A program made the translations under genes and the position numbers. A model generated the notes under the pieces. It saw only the letters and a program-made list of their open reading frames with translations, was not told the DNA's origin and searched no databases. Below, in pieces: positions 47,785 to 57,263 of a stretch of DNA of 64,000 nt (position 1 is its first letter; each line of letters opens with the position of its first letter). The DNA is from Bradyrhizobium sp. 1 (GTDB lineage Bacteria; Pseudomonadota; Alphaproteobacteria; Rhizobiales; Xanthobacteraceae): assembly GCF_023073315.1 (NCBI RefSeq), contig NZ_JADPJH010000018.1, positions 431,524-495,523 of the forward strand, given 5' to 3'.

Positions 47785-48516
47785 TTGAAGTTGGGCGCGG
47801 AGAGACGTTTGTCCAAAGCCATCACCATCGTCGTGCTGACCTGTTTCCTCGTCCTCGGCGCCGCTACCACCGCCATTCTCGGCCGTGACAGCGTGCCCAG
47901 CGTCAGTGCCGAGATGATCACGCAGGCTCCCCCCAAGCAGCTTTCGACCAACCGCGCCGCCAAGGCCGACCGCCTGGTTCCCACGCTGGCACTGGCCTCG
48001 GCCGCGATCGATCCGGTTCAGGTGCCCGCCGACAGCCTCTCGCAGGCGCCGGTGCTGACCGAGCCGCTGCGCCAGGCCTTTGCCGCCGCGACGCCGTCCG
48101 ACTTCCCGATGCCCAAGACTAGCGTAAACCAGGCGCCCGCCGCGGCGCAAGTTCCCGCGGTTGAAGTCCCGGCCAAGCCGAAGGCCGTCGCCAAGCCGCA
48201 GCCGCAGAAATCCTATTCACTGCTCTCCGACGTTCAGATCTCGGGCATCAGGGATCGGTTGAAACTGTCGTCGTCGCAGGAATATTACTGGCCGTCGGTC
48301 GAGAGCGCGCTGCGCAACGTCGTCCGCAAGATTTCGGCCAACAAGCTCTCCAATCCGAATGCGGCAGGTGTGCCGATCGATCCGAACTGCGACGAGGTCC
48401 AGCAGTTGAAGTCGGCGGCCATGCCGCTGCTGTTCCAGCTGCGTGAGGATCAGAAGGAAGAAGTGCGCAAGCTCGCCCGCATCATCGGGCTGGAGAAGGT
48501 CGCGCAGCAGATCTGA
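47785..48516 (+). CDS. Membrane-anchored or exported protein, possible LTXXQ/Spy-like C-terminus
   Basis: 243 residues. A hydrophobic N-terminal helix (AITIVVLTCFLVLGAATTAI) is followed by a Pro/Ala-rich linker (up to about 145) and a helical C-terminal domain: LLSDVQISGIRDRLKLSSSQ, EYYWPSVESALRNVV and LREDQKEEVRKLARIIGL. The last pattern resembles the LTXXQ repeats of Spy/CpxP-type periplasmic chaperones, but only loosely. It is followed 86 bases later by another anchored protein. Confidence 0.7.
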   Translation: MKLGAERRLSKAITIVVLTCFLVLGAATTAILGRDSVPSVSAEMITQAPPKQLSTNRAAKADRLVPTLALASAAIDPVQVPADSLSQAPVLTEPLRQAFAAATPSDFPMPKTSVNQAPAAAQVPAVEVPAKPKAVAKPQPQKSYSLLSDVQISGIRDRLKLSSSQEYYWPSVESALRNVVRKISANKLSNPNAAGVPIDPNCDEVQQLKSAAMPLLFQLREDQKEEVRKLARIIGLEKVAQQI

Positions 48517-48602
48517 CCCGTAAGTTCCTCCGGGAACTGCGTCCGCTTCAGGAACATCTGGCAATCGATAAGCGTTGCCCGCTCCGAACAGGGAGTGGAC
48601 CC

Positions 48603-49283
48603 ATGCGCGCCTCGACAGCTTATTTCGTCGGTGCCGGAACGATCGTCGCCGCTATCGCGATCGGTCTCGGCGGCGGCATCGTCGCTGGCAATATCATGCA
48701 ACCGATCGCGCCCAAGCAGGGCCCGGACACCGGCAAGATGGCGCAGCGCGCTGAAGCCGCCACACCGGTCGCGACTAAAGCACCGTCGGAGCGCGTCCAA
48801 TATCTCACCGGATCGCAAACATTCGGCGCGGCGATCGCCGCGCCCGCGCAGGCGCAGGACGAAGCCAAGCCTGAGCCAAAGCCCGACACGCCGACAACTC
48901 AGGCGAACGCTGAGCCGCCGGCGCCGCAGCCTTCGCAAGCCGCGGCAGTTGAGCCGCCGAAACCGGTGCCGCCTCCGCAAGCCGCAAAGCCCGCCGAGCA
49001 GCAAGCTTCGACAGAACCGTCCTACTCACCTGACAACGCGTACGCCAAGGCCAGAGAGCCCGACGTGAAACGTGCCGCTTCCGAGCGGCGGCGCACCGAG
49101 CGGCGCGAGCGCTGGACCGAACGCCGCCAGTACGAGTCCCGCGAGCCGCGGGGCATGCGTGACCGCACCGACTGGGACGACGTCGCACGCAACGTTCGCG
49201 AAGATTCAGATTCTCGCGATGTTGCCCGCCGTCCGCGCGGCGGCTTCCCGCGGATCATGCTGTTCGGGCCCGACGACGATTAG
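48603..49283 (+). CDS. Membrane-anchored Pro/Ala-rich protein with Arg-rich tail
   Basis: 226 residues. One N-terminal transmembrane helix (FVGAGTIVAAIAIGLGGGIV), a long disordered Pro/Ala/Gln linker (PPAPQPSQAAAVEPPKPVPP and around), and a basic C-terminal segment (ASERRRTERRERWTERRQYE). The end is hydrophobic-acidic (RGGFPRIMLFGPDDD). This layout suits spanning the periplasm to touch the cell wall or an acidic polymer. No family recognised. Its stop is 3 bases from the stop of the convergent GMC oxidoreductase. Confidence 0.7.
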   Translation: MRASTAYFVGAGTIVAAIAIGLGGGIVAGNIMQPIAPKQGPDTGKMAQRAEAATPVATKAPSERVQYLTGSQTFGAAIAAPAQAQDEAKPEPKPDTPTTQANAEPPAPQPSQAAAVEPPKPVPPPQAAKPAEQQASTEPSYSPDNAYAKAREPDVKRAASERRRTERRERWTERRQYESREPRGMRDRTDWDDVARNVREDSDSRDVARRPRGGFPRIMLFGPDDD

Positions 49284-49286
49284 CGC

Positions 49287-50867
49287 CTAGCCGAGGATCG
49301 CCGCCGCCGCGCATTCCGCAATCAGGATCGTCGGCGTCTGGATGTTGCCTGAGATCATGATCGGGATCACCGAGGCGTCGGCGATATGCAAGCCGTCGAT
49401 GCCGCGGACCTGCAAGCGTTGCGGATCGACGACGGCCAGATCGTCCGTGCCCATGCGGCAGGTCGAGGCGGCGTGATACAGCGTCGTGCAATGGCCCCGA
49501 ATATAATCGGCGATCTCGGCATCGCTCACCGCCTCCGCGCTCGGCGTGATCTCGCCCTCGATCAACTCCTTCAGCGGCGATTGCGCGGCGATGCGGCGGT
49601 TGATGCGCACGCCTTCGATCATGGTCGCGATGTCGCTGCCGCTCGCATCCGACGCGAAATAGCCCGGATCGATCGCGGGATGTTCGATCGGATCGGTCGA
49701 GCGCAGCGTGATCCGGCCGCGGCTGTTCGGCCGCTGCAGCGTCGCATGCAGGGTGACGCCCGGCCTGGACGACAGGAAGCGGACATAGTCGCGGTGCGGG
49801 CTGATCGCGCCATAGAGCTGGAGGTCCGGCTCGACATCGCCGCGGCTGCGCACATGCGCGCCGGCCGCGACCCAGGGCGAGCTGCGCGGACCGCTGCGGC
49901 TGGTCTCCCACTCGGCAAGGCTTGCGGCGAGACTCTCGTCGGTCCAGGCGCCGACGCCAATCTTTTCCTTCGTATAGAAGGTGATGGGGATGTTGATGTG
50001 GTCCTGCAGATCTTTGCCGACGCCGGGCAGATCGTGCGCGACATTGACGCCAATCGCCTTCAATTCGTCGGCAGGGCCTACGCCTGACAGCAGGAGTTGC
50101 TGCGCCGAGCCAATCGCGCCGGAGGCGAGCACGATCTCGCTGGTGGCGAAGGCGCTCTTCGGCTGCCCGTCCTCGAGATATTCGACGCCGATCGCGCGGC
50201 CGCGCTCGATGATGATACGGGTGACGCGCACGCCTGTCTTCAGCGCGAGATTGGTACGCGCGAGCGCCGGGCGCAGATAGGCCTTGCCGGTACCGAAACG
50301 CTCGCCGTCCCTGATGACGAACTGAAAAAATCCCGCGCCTTCCTGGGTGACGCCGTTGAAATCGGGATTGTGCGGCAACCCGGCAGCCTGCGCCGCCTCC
50401 AGCCATTTCAGCTCATTCGGGTCGATATGGGGCACGTCGGCGACGTGCAGCGGGCCGCTTGTGCCGTGCAAGGGATCGTCGGTGAAGCGCGCATTGCTTT
50501 CGAAGGCGATGAATTTCGGCAGCACGTCGCGCCACGCCCAGCCCGCGCATCCCGCTTTTTCCCAGCCGTCGTAATCGGACGGCAGGCCGCGGATATAGAT
50601 CATCGCATTGATCGCGCCGGAGCCGCCGATCATCTTGCCGCGCGGCCAGAAGATCCGCCGGCCGCGGCAGCCCGCTTGCGGCTCGGTGTAATAGCCCCAG
50701 TCGACCGCGGTGTTGAACATCGTCGGCCAGTCCGACGGAATGTCGGAAGCGAGCGGTGCGGCCCGGCCCGCCTCCAGCACCAGCACGTTGCGGTGCGGAT
50801 CGGCCGACAGCCGGTTGGCCAGCACACAGCCGGCCGAGCCGGCGCCCACGATGATCGTGTCGTACAT
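49287..50867 (-). CDS. GMC-family FAD oxidoreductase (choline-dehydrogenase-like)
   Basis: 526 residues from ATG 50867 with GGAG upstream. N-terminal FAD motif DTIIVGAGSAGCVLANRLSA, GMC signature 1 GGSGAINAMIYIRGLPSDYD and signature 2 VLASGAIGSAQQLLLSGVGP. The catalytic His region is TLYHAASTCRMGTDDLAVVD, and the end (ASVIPIMISGNIQTPTILIA) has the family Asn. It oxidises a primary alcohol; whether choline is the substrate cannot be told, and no betB or betI is adjacent. Confidence 0.92.
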   Translation of the reverse strand: MYDTIIVGAGSAGCVLANRLSADPHRNVLVLEAGRAAPLASDIPSDWPTMFNTAVDWGYYTEPQAGCRGRRIFWPRGKMIGGSGAINAMIYIRGLPSDYDGWEKAGCAGWAWRDVLPKFIAFESNARFTDDPLHGTSGPLHVADVPHIDPNELKWLEAAQAAGLPHNPDFNGVTQEGAGFFQFVIRDGERFGTGKAYLRPALARTNLALKTGVRVTRIIIERGRAIGVEYLEDGQPKSAFATSEIVLASGAIGSAQQLLLSGVGPADELKAIGVNVAHDLPGVGKDLQDHINIPITFYTKEKIGVGAWTDESLAASLAEWETSRSGPRSSPWVAAGAHVRSRGDVEPDLQLYGAISPHRDYVRFLSSRPGVTLHATLQRPNSRGRITLRSTDPIEHPAIDPGYFASDASGSDIATMIEGVRINRRIAAQSPLKELIEGEITPSAEAVSDAEIADYIRGHCTTLYHAASTCRMGTDDLAVVDPQRLQVRGIDGLHIADASVIPIMISGNIQTPTILIAECAAAAILG

Positions 50868-50960
50868 TGAAGAGCACTCCGCGCAGAAACTTATGCAGCG
50901 GAGCGCTTGCAAGATTTGTGCTTTGTTATCCCTCTGCTCTTGCAGAAGAAGGATAAAAGA

Positions 50961-51185
50961 TCAGCCCCCGTGTGATTCCACGACCTTGCGGCATGCGTCC
51001 GAAAGCTTCGACTTGTTCTCGCGCAGGCAGGCATTCATCTGCGGCGGCTTGCCGACATGGTCGGCGCAGAATTTGCTGGCGTCACCGCGGCAGGCCATCT
51101 GCTCTTGCAGTGTCGGACCGGATTGTGCTGCGGCGGGCAGGGTGGTGGCGGCGAGCAGCAGCGCGGCAATAACCGAAGTCTTCAT
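50961..51185 (-). CDS. Small secreted cysteine-rich-repeat protein
   Basis: 74 residues: a signal peptide (VIAALLLAATTLPAAAQSG) and one unit of the cysteine-rich repeat also seen in Golgi GLG1 proteins (MACRGDASKFCADHVGKPPQ, then NACLRENKSKLSDACRKVVE). The four cysteines have the repeat's spacing and should pair. It is a periplasmic protein of unknown role. Confidence 0.78.
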   Translation of the reverse strand: MKTSVIAALLLAATTLPAAAQSGPTLQEQMACRGDASKFCADHVGKPPQMNACLRENKSKLSDACRKVVESHGG

Positions 51186-51420
51186 GAAGCACCTCTTTGG
51201 GATTGTCGGTGGTCCCGTTTGGGATCAAGCGGGCCGGACCATCTCGCGGAGACCCGCCGCCGGTCCATGCCATGTTCATGGCATCGGTTCGCGCTTCCAG
51301 CCGCTACACCCCCATCTTCATGGCATGTATCCGCGCGCCGTCTTTTGCCATTCAGGCTGCACGTCGGCTGCGAAACCCGGTGATTGCACCGGGACGCCGA
51401 ACGGGAAGCAGGAGAGCAAG

Positions 51421-51702
51421 ATGTCGAAAAAAGCGGGAGTGCTGAGCGCCGGGCTGACGATCATGATGCTGGCGAGCGCGGCGGTGGTGTCGCTGGGTCC
51501 GAGCCCGGCACAGGCGGTGGTCTATTGCAAGACGGTCGGCGTGCCCAGGGGCTGCGTGGTGCGGCCGACCGGGGCGGTGGTGGTTGCGCCGGCCGCCGCG
51601 GTCGTGGTGGCGACGCCCGGTGTCGGTGCGCCTGGTGTCGGCGTGCGCGCGGGCACGCCGATGAATCGCGGCGGTCCGGTCAATCGCGTCGGCGTGCGCT
51701 GA
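51421..51702 (+). CDS. Small secreted Val/Gly-rich protein
   Basis: 93 residues, ATG preceded by CAGGAGAGCAAG. Leader GLTIMMLASAAVVSLGPSPA ends at QAVVY. Two cysteines (YCKTVGVPRGCVV) are followed by a repetitive Val/Ala/Gly region (APAAAVVVATPGVGAPGVGV) and a basic tail. Similar short secreted proteins are common in Bradyrhizobium; the function is unknown. Confidence 0.65.
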   Translation: MSKKAGVLSAGLTIMMLASAAVVSLGPSPAQAVVYCKTVGVPRGCVVRPTGAVVVAPAAAVVVATPGVGAPGVGVRAGTPMNRGGPVNRVGVR

Positions 51703-51837
51703 CGATTTCGTTCGATTGAGTTGATTGCGTCGCTTCGGGCCAGGGTGCCTTGCGGACGAACCCCCCGTCCTCCGCATGAGAATAATCCGGCCCGTTCCCT
51801 CTCTCCGCGCATCCCACGCGTTCGGGGAGGGGGCTTT

Positions 51838-53748
51838 TCAGCCAGCAGCCGCGTCGCTGTCGGGAAAGACCTGCGGCAATTGCAGCCGCACGCGCGTCCC
51901 CGAGGAACCCGAGTTCAACTCGAACGCAGCCCCGCAACGCGCGGCGCGGCTTCTCATATTGCGCAGGCCGCGCGCGGTCTGGCTCGTGCCCTCACCGGCG
52001 AGCGCAAATCCCTTGCCGTCGTCGGCAATGCTGATCACACCATACGGCCCCTCGCCTCCATCGAGCGTCTCGATGGCGACCGCGATGTTGTGGGCGCGGG
52101 CGTGCTTGACGGCATTGGTCACGACCTCGTCGAGGATCCGCACGATCTGGATCACATGCCAGGGCCGCAGCTCCGGATGCAGCGGCAGGCCCTGCGGCGT
52201 CGCCACGCGCCAGTCGAGCGCGATGTCGTGCGGCCGCAATTGCATCGCTGCGCGCTCGCGCCAGGAGCCGAGCGCGAGCATGAGGTCGCCGCCGATATCG
52301 TCCATCGAATCGATGACGAGACGGAGATCCTTCAGCGCCGCGCGGGCGGCGTCCGTGATGGTCGCGCCTTCATGGCCGCGTTCGGAGAGCGCGACGATGC
52401 TGACGAGTTGGCCGCCGAGGCCGTCGTGGAGGTCGCGCATCAGCCGCGTGCGCTCGTTGGCGAGCGCGGCGGCTCGCGCGCGCTCTTCCTCGCGGGCAAA
52501 GCTCGCCTTCAGCCGCTCCTCGGCCTCGCGTACGCGGGTCACGAGCTGGCTGGCAAAGCCGTCGACCTGGTTCAGCGCACGGGCGAAGCGCCAGGTCAGC
52601 CCGGCACCGATCGCAACCAGCATCGCGGAATAGGACAGGCGCGAGACGAAGGTGCGTTCGTTGGTGACGATCTCGAACACCGACAGCATGTCGTGCACCC
52701 AGCAGGTCAGCACGATGGTCACCGCGCAGCCGATCGTGAAGCTGGCCGCGTCCTGCCGCCGCACCAGCGCGGCCGCGGTGACGCCGGCCATCAGAAACAG
52801 ACAGATCCCGACGGTGGGGATGCCGAGAACGAGAAACAGGATGCGCGGCAGCGGCGGGCCCGCGATCAGCCCGACCACGAACACGATCAGTCCCGGCGCG
52901 AACAGCAGCGCGCCGTATCGCGGCCAGCGCCAGCCGAAGAACAGCACGGCGAACATCACGATCAGCGCGCTTTCCGTCGGCGCCGATGCCAGCAGCACTG
53001 CGGCAAGGCGCGACGTCGCGGCCGGCGGCACCGGTGGCGGCACGAACGCCTGCACCACGCCGAGCACCATCGCCGCCGCCAGCACGCCATAGACCGGTTC
53101 GCGGCGCCGCATCAGCCACATGATCGCGAGGATGACGGCGAGGATCGACTGCCAGGCGGAGAACACCACGGGCAGCGTGACGAACAGCAGCGTGCGAGTC
53201 TCGTAGGAGGGACGCAGGGCGGCATCCGGTCCGACATAGACCGTGTCGAGGAAGCCCTTCAATGGTCCCCATACGAACAGCCGCACCGTGATCTCGTTGC
53301 TGCCGTCGCGCAGCAGCGAGGCGGGAATGAGCGCGATCTCCGGCGTGTTGCGGTCCGGCCGGTTGGCATTGAAATCGCGGCGGGAGTCGAGCACGACGAC
53401 GCCGTTGACGGCGACCTCGGCCGCGTTGCTGAAGCGCGGGAGGAACACGGACCATCCCGACGCCGCGTCGCTGCGCCGATAGGTGAAGGCTCCGGTGTAG
53501 AGCGGCGGGTCGGCCAGCGAATAGCGCGACGAGGTGAAATGCGGCAGCGTCACCGCTCGTGTCGCGCCGTCCTCGCGCAGCGAAAATCCGCTCAACGCAA
53601 AATCGTCGGGATCGCTCGGCTGGAGCAGCCGCAGCCCGAGGATGGTGGCGATCACGATCAGCGCCTGGAGCAGCAGATAGGGCACGAGGCGCGACACGAT
53701 CAGTCGGCGCCGTGGCCGCGTGGGCGCCTTCGCCGCGATCTCGCTCAC
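51838..53748 (-). CDS. Membrane sensor histidine kinase, HisKA_3 (NarX/DegS-like) type
   Basis: 636 residues. An N-terminal helix, a periplasmic jelly-roll-like domain (FTYRRSDAASGWSVFLPRFS, EITVRLFVWGPLKGF) and seven membrane helices give a 7TMR-DISM-like sensor. The cytoplasmic part has the dimerisation His in TRLMRDLHDGLGGQLVSIV and ATPase motifs DEVVTNAVKHA, DDGKGF and GLRNMRSRA. It phosphorylates the NarL-type regulator whose gene overlaps it by four bases upstream, so the pair forms one system. The signal is unknown. Confidence 0.92.
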   Translation of the reverse strand: MSEIAAKAPTRPRRRLIVSRLVPYLLLQALIVIATILGLRLLQPSDPDDFALSGFSLREDGATRAVTLPHFTSSRYSLADPPLYTGAFTYRRSDAASGWSVFLPRFSNAAEVAVNGVVVLDSRRDFNANRPDRNTPEIALIPASLLRDGSNEITVRLFVWGPLKGFLDTVYVGPDAALRPSYETRTLLFVTLPVVFSAWQSILAVILAIMWLMRRREPVYGVLAAAMVLGVVQAFVPPPVPPAATSRLAAVLLASAPTESALIVMFAVLFFGWRWPRYGALLFAPGLIVFVVGLIAGPPLPRILFLVLGIPTVGICLFLMAGVTAAALVRRQDAASFTIGCAVTIVLTCWVHDMLSVFEIVTNERTFVSRLSYSAMLVAIGAGLTWRFARALNQVDGFASQLVTRVREAEERLKASFAREEERARAAALANERTRLMRDLHDGLGGQLVSIVALSERGHEGATITDAARAALKDLRLVIDSMDDIGGDLMLALGSWRERAAMQLRPHDIALDWRVATPQGLPLHPELRPWHVIQIVRILDEVVTNAVKHARAHNIAVAIETLDGGEGPYGVISIADDGKGFALAGEGTSQTARGLRNMRSRAARCGAAFELNSGSSGTRVRLQLPQVFPDSDAAAG

Positions 53749-54434
53749 AGCTTGATCAGGCCCTGTTGCACCGCCTCGAACACCGCTTCGCCGCGGGTAT
53801 GGACCTCGAGCTTGCGATAGATGTTCTTGATGTGGCCGGGCACGGTCTGCCTGGACAGGCCGAGATGGCTCGCGATCTCGGCATAGCTGAAACCTTTTGC
53901 GATGCCCCAGAGGATGTCGATCTCGCGCGGGGTGAGTTTTGCGGTGTTGAGCACGGGGCCCGGCGGCGGCTCGGCCGAATTCTGCGCAGTCCCTTGTGTT
54001 CTGCGCACGATGAAGCGGGCGATCGAGGCCGAGATCGGCGAGTGGCCGGCGACCAGGTCGCGCACGGTCGTGGCGATGTCGGTGGGGAAGGCATCCTTAA
54101 GGAGATAGCCGGTGGCGCCGACCGTGATCGCCGAGATCACGCTCTCCTCGTCGCCGAGCGCCGAGATCACCATGATCTCGGTGTCGGGACAAAGCTGCCT
54201 CATCTCGCGGATCAGCTCGATGCCGTGACCGTCGGGAAGTCTGAGATCTGTGAGCAGCACGCGCGGCGCGCCACCGTTCAGGGCTTGACGGGCCTCGCCA
54301 AGCGTACCGGCGCTGCGCACCTCGTAGCCGGCCTTGACCAGCGCATCCTGGAGACGCCAGCAGGTCGGTGCGTCATCCTCGACGAGGAGGATGGTGATGG
54401 CCTCACCCGTCTCGCCCTGTTCGCCCATGATCAT
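53745..54434 (-). CDS. NarL/FixJ-family response regulator
   Basis: 229 residues from ATG 54434 (ATG 54428 is an alternative). The receiver has the acidic pair in LLVEDDAPT, the phospho-acceptor Asp63 in VLLTDLRLPDGHGI and the Lys in YLLKDAFPTD. The LuxR-type HTH at the end is LTPREIDILWGIAKGFSYAE with IASHLGLSRQTVPGHIKNIY. The stop overlaps the start of the kinase gene by four bases, giving a regulator-kinase operon. Targets are unknown. Confidence 0.95.
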   Translation of the reverse strand: MIMGEQGETGEAITILLVEDDAPTCWRLQDALVKAGYEVRSAGTLGEARQALNGGAPRVLLTDLRLPDGHGIELIREMRQLCPDTEIMVISALGDEESVISAITVGATGYLLKDAFPTDIATTVRDLVAGHSPISASIARFIVRRTQGTAQNSAEPPPGPVLNTAKLTPREIDILWGIAKGFSYAEIASHLGLSRQTVPGHIKNIYRKLEVHTRGEAVFEAVQQGLIKL

Positions 54435-54588
54435 CGTCCCGCACCGCGTGTCCCCCGCGGCGCGTGCCAAGTTTAACCGCCGCGGGCAGGCCGCGACACC
54501 CATAATCATGGGGCGGTTTTGGCATCATTCCTGTTTCGTTTCGTTTTGGAGCTTATCCTTGGCGGGCGGTGTGGTCGATAATCCTGAC

Positions 54589-54615
54589 GCCTCTCCCCGG
54601 CGTGCGGGGAGAGGC
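54589..54615. terminator. Strong hairpin, possible terminator
   Basis: GCCTCTCCCCG and CGGGGAGAGGC form a perfect 11-bp stem with loop GCGTG, 15 bases beyond the stop of the GCG-type gene on the minus strand. No U-run follows, so termination is inferred. Confidence 0.5.
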
Positions 54616-54629
54616 GAAGTGCTCAGCTC

Positions 54630-54881
54630 CTACCTGCCATTGCCGCGGCACGCGCCGCCGGGGCCGATATGGTAACCGCGCGGGCAGGCATGCGCGGCCG
54701 GGTTGGCGTAGTTCCTGAGGCAGCCGCCATAGGGCCCGCGATGCCAGCCGGGTCCGCAGCCGCCGGCAACCGCGACGACATCGCCATTCGCGCTTGTGCC
54801 GATCGGCGCGAGCGGCATGGCCTGGGCAACGCCCGTGATCGCGCCGAGCGCGAAGGCAATGGCAATCAGTGTGCGCTTCAT
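54630..54881 (-). CDS. Small secreted GCG_CRPN-type protein
   Basis: 83 residues. Signal peptide (LIAIAFALGAITGVAQA) then VVAVAGGCGPGWHRGPYGGC, matching the GCG-prefix / CRPN-like repeat family found in Bradyrhizobium and relatives (here LRN replaces RPN). A second Cys-Gly unit follows (ACPRGYHIGPGGACRGNGR). It is thought to be periplasmic or envelope-located; the function is unknown. Confidence 0.8.
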   Translation of the reverse strand: MKRTLIAIAFALGAITGVAQAMPLAPIGTSANGDVVAVAGGCGPGWHRGPYGGCLRNYANPAAHACPRGYHIGPGGACRGNGR

Positions 54882-54907
54882 GTCTTGTTCTCCCGAATGC
54901 CGTTGCG

Positions 54908-55150
54908 TCAGTGGCTGGCGGCGAACGCGATGCCGGCGCGCACCTCGGTGATGGCCTGGTCGATCAACCCCATCGCCTTCTCGCGATGACCGCCCTTGTT
55001 CGGCTCGGCTTTGCCGAGCTCGGCGCGGGCCGATTGCAGAATCGCGACGGCTTCGTCCATGTGCGGCTGCGCGCCCAACGCGTAACCGATGCAGAGGCTG
55101 GTCGCGATGGCGCCGCCGAGCACGAGGCTGCGGGGTAGAGAGGTTCGCAT
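54908..55150 (-). CDS. Small exported helical protein
   Basis: 80 residues from ATG 55150. Leader SLVLGGAIATSLCIGYALGA is followed by one amphipathic helical hairpin (AVAILQSARAELGKAEPN, KAMGLIDQAITEVRAGIAFA). Comparable short proteins occur next to small secreted genes in rhizobia. The longer upstream frame is not supported. Role unknown. Confidence 0.7.
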   Translation of the reverse strand: MRTSLPRSLVLGGAIATSLCIGYALGAQPHMDEAVAILQSARAELGKAEPNKGGHREKAMGLIDQAITEVRAGIAFAASH

Positions 55151-55445
55151 GTCGTTGTCTCCTCCAGCGGGCGTCAGGCTGGGGCCGCCCGGTTGCCCGG
55201 ATGCAGTCCCGTCTGTGGCGGGATGCTGCATCCGCTGCCTGAATAGGGTGGGCGCACGCGCGCCGTCTTGGACTGTTCGGCGCCAGAAGCGCGGCGGCTT
55301 GGACTGACCGGCGCAGCTTGATTCACGTTCGTGTGCTGATAGCCTGTAGTGGCCTACCTTCAGTACGGGTTCTCTCTTGCCTGCGAAGTTCGGCGGGTTT
55401 CGTGCACGATTTTTTTCGCAAAAGTCTTTCTTGGAAGTCCTTTCG

Positions 55446-56405
55446 ATGTCCGTCATCAGGAAAGCGCTCTCGACCGACATGCTGCCGCAAGGCCTGTCCG
55501 ACCGGCAGCGCTTCATCCGCTTCGCCGAATTGTTCGAGCATTTCTCCAACACCGGCGAGCTGGATCCGGCCGCGGACGTGCCGTTTCACGCCACGATGAA
55601 TTCGATCCATGTCGGCACTACCATGCTCGGTCGCTGCGACGGCAGCTTCGTCACGGTGCGGCGCGAGAAGCGCCAGGTGATCGAGACCGGCGACGATCGT
55701 TTTTGCCTGGCGCGCAACACCGGCGATCGGCCTTCGCAAGTGATCCATCGCGGCCGAGAGTTCAGCATGCGGCCGGGGTCGATGGTGCTGCTCAAGCTGG
55801 ACGAGCCGTTCTTCGCCGCCGACGGCGCCAGCCACAAGCGTTTCACCAACGTGCATCTGCCGGTCGATACGCTGCGGGCGATGGTCCCCGATGTCGACGA
55901 TCTCGTCGGCTGCGAGCTGGAGCCGGGCGGAGCGCTGTCGCTGGCGATGGACTATAGCGATCTCCTGCTGCACCATCCCGATGCCGCGGACGAGGCCGGC
56001 ATGGCGATCGCCGCGCATTTGCTCGATCTCGCCGCGATTGGTCTCGAGACCCGCAACGATATCACCACTGCTGCGCGGCGCCGGGGCCTGCGCGCTGTCC
56101 GGCTCAAGGCCCTGCTGTCGATTTTGGAGATGCGCTTCCACGAACCGGATTTTTCCGCGCAGAAGCTCGCCGCCGCCGCCGGCCTGTCCGAACGCTACGT
56201 CAATGAGCTGCTGTTCGAAGCCGGAGCCAGCTTCACCACGCGCCTCAATGAACTGCGCCTGCGCAAGGCCGCCGACCTGCTCGTCCACCGCGAAGGCCGC
56301 ATCAGCGACATCGCCTTTGCCTGCGGCTTCAACGATCTCTCCTATTTCAACCGCTGCTTCCGCAGGCGGTTTGGGCTGACGCCGACGGCCGCACGGGGGA
56401 AGTGA
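55446..56405 (+). CDS. AraC-family transcriptional regulator
   Basis: 319 residues from ATG 55446. The N-terminal half is an AraC-binding-like-2 sensory domain (MRPGSMVLLKLDEPFFAADG). The C-terminal 100 residues carry the two HTH motifs (FSAQKLAAAAGLSERYVNEL; RISDIAFACGFNDLSYFNRC) and the closing FRRRFGLTPTAARGK. Upstream codons (from 55377) are not preferred because the family starts near here. No enzyme gene is adjacent on the same strand, so the target is unknown. Confidence 0.92.
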   Translation: MSVIRKALSTDMLPQGLSDRQRFIRFAELFEHFSNTGELDPAADVPFHATMNSIHVGTTMLGRCDGSFVTVRREKRQVIETGDDRFCLARNTGDRPSQVIHRGREFSMRPGSMVLLKLDEPFFAADGASHKRFTNVHLPVDTLRAMVPDVDDLVGCELEPGGALSLAMDYSDLLLHHPDAADEAGMAIAAHLLDLAAIGLETRNDITTAARRRGLRAVRLKALLSILEMRFHEPDFSAQKLAAAAGLSERYVNELLFEAGASFTTRLNELRLRKAADLLVHREGRISDIAFACGFNDLSYFNRCFRRRFGLTPTAARGK

Positions 56406-56412
56406 GAGGCCG

Positions 56413-56664
56413 CTATGTCTCGACCCGCGGCGGCGGATAGCGCCGCGCCAGCGTCGACAGCGGCAGATGCCGCTCGCCCTCCGGCAGCGCCAGAAAGGCC
56501 AGCACCAGCGGCCGCTTCCAGTCACCGACGCCGAAATCCATCGCCATCCATTTCTGCGGCTCGGGGCCTTCGAGGCCCCGGACCCAGACGAAATAGCGGG
56601 GGAGGTCGTCGGCGTCCGCTTCCGTCGTGCGTCTCCTGGCCATCAACGCTGCTCGCTGCATCAC
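56413..56664 (-). CDS. Small protein of unknown function
   Basis: 83 residues (or 76 from the internal ATG, MARRRTTEADADDLPRYF). The segment PRYFVWVRGLEGPEPQKWMA and ALPEGERHLPLSTLARRYPP look like a conserved small domain, with the HLPL and YPPP ends typical of short rhizobial proteins. Convergent with the AraC gene, 7 bases from its stop. No function can be assigned. Confidence 0.6.
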   Translation of the reverse strand: MMQRAALMARRRTTEADADDLPRYFVWVRGLEGPEPQKWMAMDFGVGDWKRPLVLAFLALPEGERHLPLSTLARRYPPPRVET

Positions 56665-56748
56665 TATCCGTTGCGGTAGGATATAGGTATCGGCTCGCTG
56701 AAGTCGAATTCTGAGCTGCCGGTCCCGTAAGGCTGGGCTGGTTGGTTA

Positions 56749-57228
56749 ATGCGCAGGCCCGAAGTTATGAACGAAGCCACGATCGATAGCTGGGGTGACG
56801 CCTCGGACGTCACGAAGAGATTGGTCGGCTCGTGGTCCTTCGACCGGGTCATCGAAGGCCAGGCCACGATGCAGGGTATCGCGACCTTCACGCCGCTGGA
56901 CAGCGGGCTGCTGGCCTATCGCGAGCAGGGATATCTGAAGCTTGCGAACGGCACAGAGGTGCAGGCCGAACGCGAGTACCTCTTCAGCAACAGCGACGGA
57001 GGATTCAAGGTCTTCTTCAGGGAAGATCCACCGCGGCTGTTTCACGAGATCTCGCTGTCCGCATCATCAGGAGGAGCGCTGAGCGGACGCGCAGGCCATC
57101 TTTGCAAGCGCGACGACTATCAGTCGGCCTACCTGTTCCTTTCGGATGGAACGTTCGTCGTCCGTCATGTCGTGTCTGGTCCAGGCAAGGACTACACGAT
57201 GAACACGACCTACACGCGTCTGTCGTGA
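56749..57228 (+). CDS. DUF6314 family protein
   Basis: 159 residues (or 153 from ATG 56767). LVGSWSFDRVIEGQATMQG and later EREYLFSNSDGGFKVFFRED with KRDDYQSAYLFLSDGTFVVR follow DUF6314, a small lipocalin-like barrel of unknown ligand, similar in size and layout to the nitrobindin fold. No signal peptide. It is convergent with the gene at 57264. Confidence 0.78.
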   Translation: MRRPEVMNEATIDSWGDASDVTKRLVGSWSFDRVIEGQATMQGIATFTPLDSGLLAYREQGYLKLANGTEVQAEREYLFSNSDGGFKVFFREDPPRLFHEISLSASSGGALSGRAGHLCKRDDYQSAYLFLSDGTFVVRHVVSGPGKDYTMNTTYTRLS

Positions 57229-57263
57229 TCAAGCCGGTGCGATGGCGACGGCCGTGCCGCCTT

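Noticed and set aside
51721..53820. 699-codon frame opposite the membrane kinase
   Set aside because: Antisense shadow; the kinase strand carries transmembrane helices and ATPase motifs.
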